A DNA stretch of 64,000 bases, from contig NZ_JAQGLB010000002.1 in assembly GCF_027853965.1 (NCBI RefSeq), positions 186,001 through 250,000 of the forward strand, written 5' to 3'. This document shows positions 1-8,298 of the stretch, one piece after another. A program made the position numbers and the translations under genes. Position 1 is the stretch's first letter; each line of letters begins with the position of its first letter. This stretch comes from Saccharopolyspora indica. GTDB lineage: Bacteria; Actinomycetota; Actinomycetes; Mycobacteriales; Pseudonocardiaceae. The notes beneath the pieces were generated by a model that was not told the origin of the DNA, did no database searches, and saw only the letters and a list, made by a program, of their open reading frames with translations.

Positions 1-1934
1 CCCTGCACGCCCGGATCTGGAAGGCGCAGGTCGGCCGGGTGCCGCTGCTGCTGCTGGACAGCGACCTGCCGGAGAACGACGACGACCTGCGCAGCACCAC
101 CGACCGGCTCTACGGCGGCGACGCCGAGCACCGGATCCGCCAGGAGATCCTGGCCGGTATCGGCGGCATGCGCGCGGTCCGGGCTTACTGCGAGCTGACC
201 GGGCACCCGCAGCCCGAGGTGTTCCACACCAACGAGGGCCACGCCGGTTTCCTCAGCCTGGAGCGGGTCCGGGAGCTGCAGGAGGGACCGGGGCTGCAGT
301 TCGACCAGGCGGTGGCGGCGGTGCGCGCCGGGACGGTGTTCACCACGCACACCCCGGTGCCCGCCGGCATCGACCGGTTCCCGGTGGACCTGGTGCGGCA
401 CTACTTCGGCGACGGCTCCGCGCAGGCGCTGCTGCCCGGGGTGCCGACCGATCGCGTGCTGGCCATGGGTGCCGAGGACAACCCCGGCATGTTCAACATG
501 GCGCACATGGGCCTGCGGCTCGCGCAGCGCGCCAACGGGGTGTCGGAGCTGCACGGCGAGGTCATCCGCAAGATGTTCCGCGGGCTGTGGCCGGGTTTCG
601 GGCTGGAGGAGGTCCCGATCGGCTCGGTGACCAACGGCGTGCACGGGCCGACCTGGTCCGCGCGGGAGCTCGGCAAGCTGCTCGGCGAGTCCGAGATGGA
701 CAGCGGGGCCGGGCTGCGCGGGATGGAGCCGGTGAGCGATTCGCTGCTGTGGGAGCTGCGCTGCTCGCTGCGCCAGCGGCTGGTCGACGAGGTGCGCCGC
801 AGGTTGCGCGCCGCGTGGTTGCGGCGCGGTGCGTCGGACCTGGAGCTGGGCTGGTGCGATTCGGTCTTCGACCCGGACGTGCTGACCATCGGTTTCGCCC
901 GCCGGGTGCCGACCTACAAGCGCGCGACGCTGATGCTGCGCGACACCGACCGGCTGCGCGAGCTGCTGCTCGACGCCGACCGGCCGGTGCAGATCGTGGT
1001 GGCGGGCAAGTCGCACCCGGCCGACGAGGGCGGCAAGGCGATGATCCAGCGGATCGTGAAGTTCGCGGATCAGGCCGACGTGCGGCACCGCATCGTGTTC
1101 CTGCCCGACTACGACATGTCGCTGGCCCGCTACCTGGTGTCCGGTTGCGACGTGTGGCTGAGCAACCCGGTGCGGCCGCTGGAGGCCTGCGGCACGTCGG
1201 GGATGAAGGCGGCGCTCAACGGCGGGCTGAACCTGTCGGTGCGCGACGGCTGGTGGGACGAGATGCACGACGGCCACAACGGCTGGGCGATCCCCAACGC
1301 CGATGGCGTCAGCGATCCCAACCGGCGCGACGACCTGGAGTCCGCGGCGCTTTACGAGCTGATCTCCGAGCACGTGGCCCCGATGTTCTACGAGCGCAAC
1401 ACCGACGGCGTGCCGGGCAAGTGGATGTCGATGGTGCGCCACACCCTGGCCACGCTGGGCCCGCGGGTGCAGGCGTCCCGGATGATCCGCGAGTACGTCG
1501 ACCACCACTACGCCCCGGCGGCCCGGTCGATGCGCGCCATGACCGCCGACGACTTCCGCGGGGCGCGGGAGATAGCCGACTACCGGGCGCGGTTGCAGGC
1601 GGCGTGGACCTGGGTCCGGGTCAGCGACACCGAGATGTCGGTGGACGACGGGACGCCGCTGCTCGGCGGGCAGGTGACGGTGCGGGCCAGGGTCGACCTG
1701 GCCGGCCTGGATCCGTCCGATGTGGACGTCGAGGTGGTGGTGGGCCGGGTCGACGACTCCGACGTGCTGCACGACTTCATCGCGGAGTCCATGAGCCCGG
1801 CCGCCGACGGCCGCTACGAGGCCGCGGTGACGCTGCCGCACGCCGGGCCGGCCGGCTACACGGTCCGGGTGCTGCCGCGGCATCCGCTGCTGTCCGGGCC
1901 GGCCGAACTCGGCAAGGTCGTCCTCGCCGGGTGA
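1..1934 (+). CDS. glgP: Alpha-glucan (glycogen) phosphorylase, 5'-truncated by the window edge
   Basis: This is the C-terminal two thirds of an actinobacterial-type alpha-glucan phosphorylase, which releases glucose-1-phosphate from glycogen or maltodextrins in the cytoplasm. The frame is open from base 3 with no start, so the N-terminus lies outside the window. About 644 residues are visible against roughly 850 for the family. The pyridoxal-phosphate lysine region GTSGMKAALNGG lies near 1191-1226, and the HEGH-like stretch TNEGHAGF near 229-252. The residues after about 1640 look like the beta-rich C-terminal extension of this phosphorylase class. A 17-bp palindrome follows the stop codon by two bases. 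The identification is firm; the exact length is unknown. Confidence 0.95.
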   Translation, partial: LHARIWKAQVGRVPLLLLDSDLPENDDDLRSTTDRLYGGDAEHRIRQEILAGIGGMRAVRAYCELTGHPQPEVFHTNEGHAGFLSLERVRELQEGPGLQFDQAVAAVRAGTVFTTHTPVPAGIDRFPVDLVRHYFGDGSAQALLPGVPTDRVLAMGAEDNPGMFNMAHMGLRLAQRANGVSELHGEVIRKMFRGLWPGFGLEEVPIGSVTNGVHGPTWSARELGKLLGESEMDSGAGLRGMEPVSDSLLWELRCSLRQRLVDEVRRRLRAAWLRRGASDLELGWCDSVFDPDVLTIGFARRVPTYKRATLMLRDTDRLRELLLDADRPVQIVVAGKSHPADEGGKAMIQRIVKFADQADVRHRIVFLPDYDMSLARYLVSGCDVWLSNPVRPLEACGTSGMKAALNGGLNLSVRDGWWDEMHDGHNGWAIPNADGVSDPNRRDDLESAALYELISEHVAPMFYERNTDGVPGKWMSMVRHTLATLGPRVQASRMIREYVDHHYAPAARSMRAMTADDFRGAREIADYRARLQAAWTWVRVSDTEMSVDDGTPLLGGQVTVRARVDLAGLDPSDVDVEVVVGRVDDSDVLHDFIAESMSPAADGRYEAAVTLPHAGPAGYTVRVLPRHPLLSGPAELGKVVLAG

Positions 1935-1936
1935 CC

Positions 1937-1976
1937 GTGAGCGCTTCGGGGTGTCCCAGCACCCCGAAGCGCTCAC
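1937..1976. repeat. Dispersed palindrome family A, copy 1 (possible terminator)
   Basis: Perfect 17-bp arms (1937-1953 and 1960-1976) flank a 6-base loop; the left arm begins GTGAGCGCTTCGGGG. It lies just after the phosphorylase stop and just before the stop of the convergent MFS gene, where a bidirectional terminator would be expected, but there is no T-run. Related copies lie at 34585, 40617 and 52461. Confidence 0.8.
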
Positions 1977-1981
1977 AGGGG

Positions 1982-3172
1982 TCAGACCGCGGCCCGGGCG
2001 CGCGGTGCGGTGCCCGGCTGCGCGGTCCGGTGCTGCAGGTAGCCCGCCCACACCGTGGTGAGCAGGGCTGCCGCGCCGATCGCAGCACCGACCCACGCCA
2101 CCGACGCGAAGCCGAGGCCTGCGCTGATGGTCAGGCCGCCCAGCATCGGCGCGAGCGTGTTGCCGATGTTGAAGGCCGAGGTGTTGCCGGCGCCGACCAG
2201 CGTCGGCGCACCGGGCGCGAGGACGAACACCCGGGACTGCAGCGCCGGGTTGGTGACGAACCCGCTCACGCCCAGCGCGAAGACGAGCACCGTGGTGACC
2301 AGCACGTTGTCCCCGACCACCGCGAGCAGCGCGGAAGTCAGCACGAGGACGCTCAGGCCGCACAGCAGGGTGCCGACCGGGTGCGCCTGCGCGGTCCGGC
2401 CGCCGATCGACATGCCGAGCAGCGCACCCACCCCGAACAGCGCCAGCTGGGCCGGAACCCACTGCGCGGACAGCCCGGTCACGCCGGTCAGCAGCGAGGC
2501 CAGGTAGCTGAAGGTGACGATGACCGAGCCGAAGGTCAGCGCGGTGATCACGTAGGACAGCCACAACTGCGGGCGGGCCAGCGCGCGCAGTTCGGCTGCG
2601 GCGCTGCGCGCTTCGCCCTGCGCTTCAGCGCTCTCGCGGATCGTGAGGAGTGAGCAGACCAGGCTGATCGCGGTCAGCGCGGCGACTGCCCAGAACACCG
2701 CGCGCCAGCCGGCGGACTGGCTGAGCAGCGTGCCCGCGGGCACGCCGACGATGGTGGCCAGCGTCAGCCCGCTGGCGATGACCGCGACGGCCCGGCTCCG
2801 GGCGTTCGGCGCGACGAGCCCGACCCCGGTCGCCACCGCGACGGCCCAGAAACCGGCGTAGGACACCGCGCTGACGATGCGGGTGGCGAACAGGATCCAG
2901 TAACCGGGGGCGAGCGCGCCCGCGACGTGCGCACCGATGAAGACGAGCTGCAGCGCCACCAGCGTGGTCCGGCGCGGCCAGCGCATCGTGGCGATGGCCA
3001 GCAGCGGGGCGCCGACGACCATCCCGACGGCGAACGCGGAGATCAGCAGACCCGCGTCCGGGATGGAAACGCCCAGGTCGGAGGCGATGTCGGGGAGCAG
3101 TCCGGAGAGCATGAACTCCGAGGTGCCCTGGGTGAAGATCCCCAGGGCGAGGACGTAGATGGCGAGCGGCAC
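1982..3172 (-). CDS. MFS efflux transporter, DHA1/AraJ-like
   Basis: This 396-residue polytopic membrane protein is probably a proton-driven efflux pump of the 12-helix drug:H+ antiporter-1 group. It has the N-terminal pattern GTSEFMLSGLLPDIA typical of the AraJ/chloramphenicol-resistance MFS proteins, then regularly spaced hydrophobic segments throughout. The start is GTG at 3172, chosen for a GGAGG four bases upstream. It is divergent from a TetR gene, and the roughly 115-bp gap between them holds palindromes, so local repression by that regulator is likely. The substrate cannot be read from the sequence. Confidence 0.88.
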   Translation of the reverse strand: MPLAIYVLALGIFTQGTSEFMLSGLLPDIASDLGVSIPDAGLLISAFAVGMVVGAPLLAIATMRWPRRTTLVALQLVFIGAHVAGALAPGYWILFATRIVSAVSYAGFWAVAVATGVGLVAPNARSRAVAVIASGLTLATIVGVPAGTLLSQSAGWRAVFWAVAALTAISLVCSLLTIRESAEAQGEARSAAAELRALARPQLWLSYVITALTFGSVIVTFSYLASLLTGVTGLSAQWVPAQLALFGVGALLGMSIGGRTAQAHPVGTLLCGLSVLVLTSALLAVVGDNVLVTTVLVFALGVSGFVTNPALQSRVFVLAPGAPTLVGAGNTSAFNIGNTLAPMLGGLTISAGLGFASVAWVGAAIGAAALLTTVWAGYLQHRTAQPGTAPRARAAV

Positions 3173-3220
3173 GGGGCCTCCAGTGCGGCGGTGTCAGTTG
3201 CGGGCCCGACGCTAACAGCA

Positions 3221-3277
3221 TTTTGAAGCGATCGATTCAAAAATGTGAGGTTTTCGTCCAACCGCTTCAAAACGGTT
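3221..3277. promoter_or_regulatory. Putative TetR operators between MFS pump and TetR gene
   Basis: Two inverted repeats are visible. One is TTTTGAAGC-4 bases-GATTCAAAA (3221-3242, one mismatch). The other has AACCG/CGGTT arms around CTTCAAAA (3260-3277). Both contain the element CTTCAAAA or its complement, which suggests one recognised sequence. The second overlaps a TAGGGT -10-like hexamer (3277-3282) six bases before the TetR start, so binding there would be autorepressive and the TetR mRNA probably leaderless. Confidence 0.6.
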
Positions 3278-3288
3278 AGGGTGGCGGT

Positions 3289-3888
3289 ATGGCCAGGCCG
3301 CGGAAGTTCGACGAAGACCGCGTCATCGACGCGGCGATGGACACCTTCTGGCGCCGCGGGTACGAGGCGACCTCCACCCGCGACCTCAGCGAGACCACCG
3401 AGCTCGGTCCGTCCAGCCTCTACAACGCCTTCGGCGACAAGCACCGGCTCTACCTGCGCAGCCTGCGCAAGTACCAGGAGACGGCCACCGTCGAGCAGGT
3501 GGCGCTGCTGCGCGCCCCGGGGCCGGTCGCCGACCGGCTGCGGAACCTGCTGACCACCGGGATCGACATCGACCTCTCCGGCACCGGCCGGCCGGGCTGC
3601 TTCGCCATCAACGCCGCCATCGAGCGCGCCGCGGACGACCCGGACGTCCGCGAAGAGGTGCGGCGGAACTTCGCGACGGTGGAGGAAGCGCTGCGCGAGG
3701 TCCTCGCGGAAGGTCAGCGGTCCGGTGAGATCGACCCGGCCCGCAGCGCGGAAGTCCTGGCCCGCCAGGTGCTCAGCACGTACTACGGCCTGCGCGTGCT
3801 GGCCAGGGCCCAGCCGGATCGCGCGGCGCTGCTGGACGTGGTGGACACCCTGCTGGAATCCTGCGCGGGCACCGGACGTCGGCAGTGA
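3289..3888 (+). CDS. TetR/AcrR-family repressor
   Basis: This is a 199-residue one-component regulator. The N-terminal HTH (residues about 8-55) includes RVIDAAMDTFWRRGYEATS and the recognition-helix stretch LGPSSLYNAFGDK. The ligand-binding half carries GCFAINAAIERA, common in AcrR-type repressors that guard efflux pumps. The ATG start is set by the MARPRKFDE N-terminus; there is no Shine-Dalgarno but a -10-like TAGGGT six bases upstream. Its stop overlaps the start of the Nudix gene by four bases. It probably represses the divergent MFS gene and itself. Confidence 0.9.
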   Translation: MARPRKFDEDRVIDAAMDTFWRRGYEATSTRDLSETTELGPSSLYNAFGDKHRLYLRSLRKYQETATVEQVALLRAPGPVADRLRNLLTTGIDIDLSGTGRPGCFAINAAIERAADDPDVREEVRRNFATVEEALREVLAEGQRSGEIDPARSAEVLARQVLSTYYGLRVLARAQPDRAALLDVVDTLLESCAGTGRRQ

Positions 3889-4343
3889 GCGGCGGCAGGG
3901 TCCGGGTCGCGGTCTACGTCACGAGAACAGCTTCAGGAGCCCCGGAACTTCTCGTGTTCGATCACCTGGACGCGCCCGAAGCCGGGACGCAGGTTCCCGC
4001 GGGCGGTGTGCGGGCCGGAGAGCTGCTGACCGCGGCGGCGTCGAGGGAAGTCGCGGAAGAAACGGGCGCGGAAGTCGAGCTGGGGCAGGCGCTGGCGGTG
4101 CAGCAGCGCCCGCATCCGCACACCGGCGAGCCGCGGGTCACGGTGTTCTTCCACGCTCGCACCTCCGAGGTGCGGGACGGCTGGGTGCACGAGGTCGCGA
4201 GCGGGGACGGCGACGACGGGATGGTGTTCCGGTGCCGGTTCGTCCCGCTGGCGCGGCCCGGTGAACTGGCCGATCACCAGGGCGAGTTCCTGCACCTGAT
4301 CGAACGAGGTGAGGGGTTCGGGCCTGCTGGGCCGATTGCGTGA
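3885..4343 (+). CDS. Nudix hydrolase
   Basis: This 152-residue protein hydrolyses a nucleoside-diphosphate-linked substrate or a related pyrophosphate, substrate unknown. The Nudix box is intact near residues 41-65: GGVRAGE, seven residues, then REVAEETGA, matching GX5EX7REUXEEXGU. The GTG start overlaps the TetR stop as GTGA, so the two genes are translationally coupled. Linkage to a TetR/MFS pair suggests detoxification or metabolite housekeeping, but this is only context. Confidence 0.9.
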   Translation: MSGGRVRVAVYVTRTASGAPELLVFDHLDAPEAGTQVPAGGVRAGELLTAAASREVAEETGAEVELGQALAVQQRPHPHTGEPRVTVFFHARTSEVRDGWVHEVASGDGDDGMVFRCRFVPLARPGELADHQGEFLHLIERGEGFGPAGPIA

Positions 4344-4434
4344 TCTTGAAATTGAACGACTGCTCCCGCCCGCCCATCCCCGATAGCTTCGACGATCGAG
4401 TGTCTCCGCACGTCGATCTGGGGGTCGTTGCGAA

Positions 4435-5100
4435 GTGGTCGAACTCGTCGATGCCGTGCTGAACCTGGTTCAGCTCGCCGTGGTCGGTTTCGTGGTGGTC
4501 GCGGGGGTTTCGCTCTGGCGGCGCAGCTGGCCGCGGACCCCGTCGTTCGCGCGGCCGCGAGGCACGAGCGGCGAGCAGCTGCGTCCCGACGGCAACGCCG
4601 ATTTCTTCCACGACCGGGGATTCCTGTTCCTGCGCCGCTGGTTCTTCGTCGGGACGGGCTGCCCGCCGGTGCGGATCGACCGGCAGCGCATGGCGGCGAT
4701 GCACGCGGCGCAGCGCACCGGACCGGTGCGCGTCGCGTCCTCCGGCAACCGCACCTGGTGGTGGTTCGAGGACGGCTTCTACTGGGAATCGGGCGGATAC
4801 TCGGTCGAGGACGTCCTCGCGCTGATCCGCGACAAGCAGCGCCGCGACAAGGCGAAGCTGGACCGGGCGCACCTGCGCCTCAACACCGAGCGGCGGACGC
4901 CCGGACGCCGCACCGCGATCCCGCGCGAGGTCAAGAAGCGGGTCTTCGAGCGGGACGGCGGGCGGTGCGTGGAATGCGGCACGGACTTCGAGATCCAGTA
5001 CGACCACGTCATCCCGGTGGCGCTCGGCGGCAGCTCGACCGAGGACAACCTGCAGCTGCTGTGCGCGCGCTGCAACCAGGAGAAGGGTGCGGACCTGTGA
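4435..5100 (+). CDS. HNH endonuclease-domain protein with N-terminal membrane segment
   Basis: This 221-residue protein starts with one hydrophobic helix (residues about 3-24) followed by the basic stretch RRSWPR, so the nuclease domain is predicted to be membrane-tethered. A tryptophan-rich middle part (TWWWFEDGFYWESGG) precedes a charged linker. A zinc-type HNH domain ends the protein: C178/C181, YDH at 189-191, NLQLLC and C210/C213, then NQEKG. The HNH residues look complete. The start is GTG at 4435 with poor SD support. The role is unknown; it is not next to restriction, phage or toxin genes. Confidence 0.75.
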   Translation: MVELVDAVLNLVQLAVVGFVVVAGVSLWRRSWPRTPSFARPRGTSGEQLRPDGNADFFHDRGFLFLRRWFFVGTGCPPVRIDRQRMAAMHAAQRTGPVRVASSGNRTWWWFEDGFYWESGGYSVEDVLALIRDKQRRDKAKLDRAHLRLNTERRTPGRRTAIPREVKKRVFERDGGRCVECGTDFEIQYDHVIPVALGGSSTEDNLQLLCARCNQEKGADL

Positions 5101-5112
5101 GTCAGGAGCCGC

Positions 5113-6051
5113 TCAGACCCCGGCGCGGAAGGTGCGGCGGTAGGCCAGCGGAGCGACACCGATCGCGGCGTGGAGGTGCTGGCGCAGCGAGGCCGCCGTG
5201 GCGAAGCCGACCTGCGCGGCGATCTCGTCGATCGGCAGATCGCTGGACTCCAGCAGGTGGCGGGCCCGGGCGACGCGCTGCTGGGTGAGCCACCGGCCCG
5301 GGCTGACCCCCACCTCATCGCGGAACCGGCGGGCGAACGTGCGGCCGCTCATCCGCGCGTGCTCGGCGAGATCGGCGAGCGACAGCGGCAGCTGCAGGTT
5401 CGCCAGCGCCCAGGTTCGGGTCGCGGCGGTGCTGGACTCCGCCGGGTCGGGCACCGGGCGCTCGATGTACTGGGCCTGGCCGCCTTCCCGCCACGCCGGC
5501 ACGACGCACGTGCGGGCCACCTGGTTGGCGACCTCGCTGCCGTGGTCGTTGCGCACGACGTGCAGGCACACGTCCACGCCCGAGGCGGCGCCCGCCGAGG
5601 TCAGCACGTCGCCGTCGTCGATGAACAGCACGTCCGGATCCAGCCGGACCGCGGGGAACAGGCGGCCGAACAGATCGGTCAGCTGCCAGTGCGTGGTCGC
5701 CGGGCGGCCGTCGAGCATCCCCGCCGCCGCGAGCGCGAACGCGCCCGTGCAGATCGACACGATGCGGGTGCCCGGCCGGATCATCGCGAGCGCGTCGGCC
5801 ACCGCCTGCGGCAGCTCGCCGACGAGCAGGGACATGTCGTAGGGCGGGATCACCACGGTGTCCGCGGTGCGCAGCAGTTCCGGGCCGTGCTCGACGGTGA
5901 TCGCGAAGTCGGCGTCGCTGCGCACCGGCCCGCCGTCGACGGAGCAGGTGAGGACCTCGTAGCGGCCGCAGGCACTGCCGAACACGCGCTGGGGAACGCC
6001 GAGCTCGAACGGGTACACCCCGTCGAGCGCCAGCACCACGACTCGATGCAT
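5113..6051 (-). CDS. GlxA/FtrA-type AraC-family regulator (DJ-1/PfpI + HTH)
   Basis: This 312-residue transcription factor has two parts. Residues about 4-170 form a DJ-1/PfpI-like domain with the elbow SICTGAFALAAAGMLDGR and the following ATTHW. Residues about 210-312 form an AraC double HTH (LADLAEHARMSGRTFARRF, then IDEIAAQVGFATAASLRQHL). This family usually senses a small molecule and activates or represses a neighbouring gene. The ATG at 6051 is preceded by AGGA. It is divergent from an oxidoreductase gene across a 69-bp gap with a clear inverted repeat, so that gene is the likely target. Confidence 0.92.
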   Translation of the reverse strand: MHRVVVLALDGVYPFELGVPQRVFGSACGRYEVLTCSVDGGPVRSDADFAITVEHGPELLRTADTVVIPPYDMSLLVGELPQAVADALAMIRPGTRIVSICTGAFALAAAGMLDGRPATTHWQLTDLFGRLFPAVRLDPDVLFIDDGDVLTSAGAASGVDVCLHVVRNDHGSEVANQVARTCVVPAWREGGQAQYIERPVPDPAESSTAATRTWALANLQLPLSLADLAEHARMSGRTFARRFRDEVGVSPGRWLTQQRVARARHLLESSDLPIDEIAAQVGFATAASLRQHLHAAIGVAPLAYRRTFRAGV

Positions 6052-6062
6052 GGCACGATCCT

Positions 6063-6092
6063 ATCGAATGTTGGCATTCATGCCATTTCGAT
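6063..6092. promoter_or_regulatory. Putative operator between GlxA-type regulator and oxidoreductase
   Basis: A nested inverted repeat: core TGGCA-TTCA-TGCCA at 6072-6085, and outer arms ATCGAATG / CATTTCGAT that pair except for one base. It sits in the 69-bp divergent promoter region, as expected for the regulator's binding site. Confidence 0.55.
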
Positions 6093-6120
6093 GCGGGCGC
6101 GGATCCGGCAGCCTCGAAGC

Positions 6121-7065
6121 ATGAGCGAAACGATGCGCGCGATCAGCCAAGACGAACTCGGCAGCCCGGAGGTGCTGCGCGAGGTGGAACTGCCGCGCCC
6201 CGAACCCGGCCCGAGCCAGGTGCTCGTCCGGGTGCGCGCGGCCGGGCTCAACCCGACGGACTGGAAGCACCGCGCCCAGCAGCTGTTCCTGGGCAAGCCG
6301 CCGTACGTGCTCGGCTGGGACGTCTCCGGCGTGGTGGAGGCCGTCAGCGCCGGTGTCACCCTGCACAAACCGGGCGACGAGGTGTTCGGCATGCTGCCCT
6401 ACCCGCACGGCGTCGGCTCGCACGCCGAGTACGTCACCGGTCCGGCGCGCGCGTTCGTCCCGAAGCCGTCCGAAGTGGACCACGTGCAGGCGGCCGCGAT
6501 TCCGCTGGCGGCCCTGACGGCCTGGCAGGCGCTGGTGGACACCGCGCAGGTGCAGGCCGGGCAGCGGGTGCTGATCCACGCCGCTGCCGGTGGTGTCGGG
6601 CACTTGGCCGTGCAGATCGCCAAAGCGCGCGGCGCGCACGTGATCGGCACGGCGAGCGCGGGCAAGCACGAGTTCCTGCGCGGCCTGGGCGCCGACGAGC
6701 TGATCGACTACCGGGAGGTCGACTTCGCCGACGCGGTCAGCGACGTGGACGTGGTCCTGGACACCATCGCCGGCGACTACCGCAGCAGGTCGCTGCGCAC
6801 CCTCCGGCCCGGCGGACTGCTGGTCTCCATCCTCCCCTACGCCGGGGAGGAGCTGGCGGCCGAAGCCGAGGATCTGGGAGTGCGCGCCGAAATCCTGCTC
6901 GTCGAAGCCGACCAGGCGGGCATGCGCGCCATCGCCGAACTCGTGTCGACAGGGCGGTTGCGCGCCGAGATCGCCGGGACTTTCCCGCTGGCGGAAGCGG
7001 CGAAGGCGCACGCGCTGGGCGAAACCAACCGCACCACCGGAAAGCTCGTCCTGACCGTGGACTGA
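6121..7065 (+). CDS. NADPH:quinone-type oxidoreductase (zinc-free MDR superfamily)
   Basis: This 314-residue cytoplasmic oxidoreductase belongs to the zinc-independent quinone reductase/enone reductase branch of the medium-chain dehydrogenases. It has the GroES-like N-terminus (VRVRAAGLNPTDWKHR and VLGWDVSGVVE), then a Rossmann segment with IHAAAGGVGHLAVQIAKARGA. The zinc ligands of alcohol dehydrogenases are absent. The start is ATG at 6121; the frame is open upstream but only from here does it match the family. It is probably controlled by the divergent AraC-type gene and reduces a reactive quinone or enone; the substrate is unknown. Confidence 0.9.
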   Translation: MSETMRAISQDELGSPEVLREVELPRPEPGPSQVLVRVRAAGLNPTDWKHRAQQLFLGKPPYVLGWDVSGVVEAVSAGVTLHKPGDEVFGMLPYPHGVGSHAEYVTGPARAFVPKPSEVDHVQAAAIPLAALTAWQALVDTAQVQAGQRVLIHAAAGGVGHLAVQIAKARGAHVIGTASAGKHEFLRGLGADELIDYREVDFADAVSDVDVVLDTIAGDYRSRSLRTLRPGGLLVSILPYAGEELAAEAEDLGVRAEILLVEADQAGMRAIAELVSTGRLRAEIAGTFPLAEAAKAHALGETNRTTGKLVLTVD

Positions 7066-7066
7066 A

Positions 7067-8263
7067 TCACGCCACGGAGAGCCGTTGGCGGGTTTCGGCG
7101 ACGCGCGGCGACCACGGGGCCAGCTCCTCGGCCTTGCCCAGCGCTTCGCGCGCGGCGGCGTTGTCGTGGCAGGCCATGTGCGCGCGGGCCAGCGTGACCA
7201 GGTCGTCGGCGCGGGAGAGCGGGGTGTGGTTGTAGTCCGCCCCGGTCTGCGCGAGGCGGACGGCCGACTCCGGATCGCCCTCGATCAGCGCCAGCAACGC
7301 GTTGCTGCCGCTGAGCTCGAACTCGGGGTAGCCGAGCTTGACGGCGTCCTCGAGCGCCTTCTTCGCGGTCGGCAGCAGCGATTCGGCGGGCAGCTGGCCC
7401 GCCTCGACGGCCTTGAAACCGAGACCCGCCAACCCGGCGAGCAGGTAGGACATCTTGCGCGGCGGGAGATCGCCGTTCTCCGACAAGTGCTTCAGCAGCA
7501 GCAGAACCCCGGGCGCGTACTCGCCGCGCGCCTCCAGCACCGAAACCTGGCACGACATCGTGGCGTTCAGCCCGGGATGCTTCTCGGAGAGCTCGTCGGC
7601 GTAGGACTGCGCCTGGTCGACCTCCCCGCGGCGCAACGCCTCGTAAGCGCGAGCGGCCAGCGGCGCGGCGATGAACTCGGAGCGTTCGACCCCGTCCAGG
7701 CGCGGCAGCGAGAAGAGCAGCCAACCCGTCGAGGTGGTCAGCGGAACCCGCCGCGGCCAGAGCTTGTAGAGCATCAGCGGAGTGACGGCGACGGTGAACC
7801 CGCGCCAGAACGCGGAATCGGCCAGCGACCAGCCGCCGACGACCACCGCGACACCGACCACCGCCGACAGCAACCCGGCCAGCCAGCAGCGCAGGATCAC
7901 CGGCGACCGCCACGGGCCGATCTGGGCGCGCAACGTGATCGGCAGCGCTCGCACGGTGAACGTCACGCGCTTGGGAGTCCACGACGCGACTTCGCGCATG
8001 GCGCCGAAGATCACGTGCCGCACCCGCAGGCCGAAGACGACGGCCCCGGCGATCAGCCCGAGCTGCGTGATCATCGGCAGCAGCACCACCCCGGCGAGAG
8101 CGCCTGCCAACGACACGGCGGTCCCGGTGAAACCGGTGCCCGCGATCGCCTCTACGAGAGCAACGGCGACGGCTCCGGCGAACCCGGCCAGCACCCACGG
8201 GCGGAAGAACAAACTCTGCGCTTGCACAAGGTCGGAAGCGTACGGGACGCAGCAGGTGCCCAT
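7067..8263 (-). CDS. Membrane protein with C-terminal TPR-like helices, unknown function
   Basis: I do not recognise the family. The 398-residue product has an N-terminal half with about four hydrophobic segments (near residues 20-40, 44-75, 120-150 and 155-170) and a soluble C-terminal half of alanine-rich helical pairs resembling TPR repeats (ARAYEALRRGEVDQAQSYADELS, ARAHMACHDNAAAREALGKAEELAP). The pattern suggests a membrane-anchored scaffold facing the cytoplasm. No protease, kinase or transferase motif is visible. The start was placed at ATG 8263 because the frame upstream runs into repeat DNA. The nearest gene on its 3' side is convergent. Confidence 0.6.
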   Translation of the reverse strand: MGTCCVPYASDLVQAQSLFFRPWVLAGFAGAVAVALVEAIAGTGFTGTAVSLAGALAGVVLLPMITQLGLIAGAVVFGLRVRHVIFGAMREVASWTPKRVTFTVRALPITLRAQIGPWRSPVILRCWLAGLLSAVVGVAVVVGGWSLADSAFWRGFTVAVTPLMLYKLWPRRVPLTTSTGWLLFSLPRLDGVERSEFIAAPLAARAYEALRRGEVDQAQSYADELSEKHPGLNATMSCQVSVLEARGEYAPGVLLLLKHLSENGDLPPRKMSYLLAGLAGLGFKAVEAGQLPAESLLPTAKKALEDAVKLGYPEFELSGSNALLALIEGDPESAVRLAQTGADYNHTPLSRADDLVTLARAHMACHDNAAAREALGKAEELAPWSPRVAETRQRLSVA

Positions 8264-8298
8264 ACCCCTTTCACCCAGGACCGCCCCGGCGACGCCTT

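Noticed and set aside
587-2653. A long frame overlapping the phosphorylase gene on the same strand
   Set aside because: It is rich in Arg, Ala and Gly with no motif, and lies in a shifted frame of a well-supported gene.
5170-6120. Upstream in-frame extension of the oxidoreductase gene
   Set aside because: It runs antisense through the AraC-type regulator gene and shows no homology. The ATG at 6121 starts the family domain.
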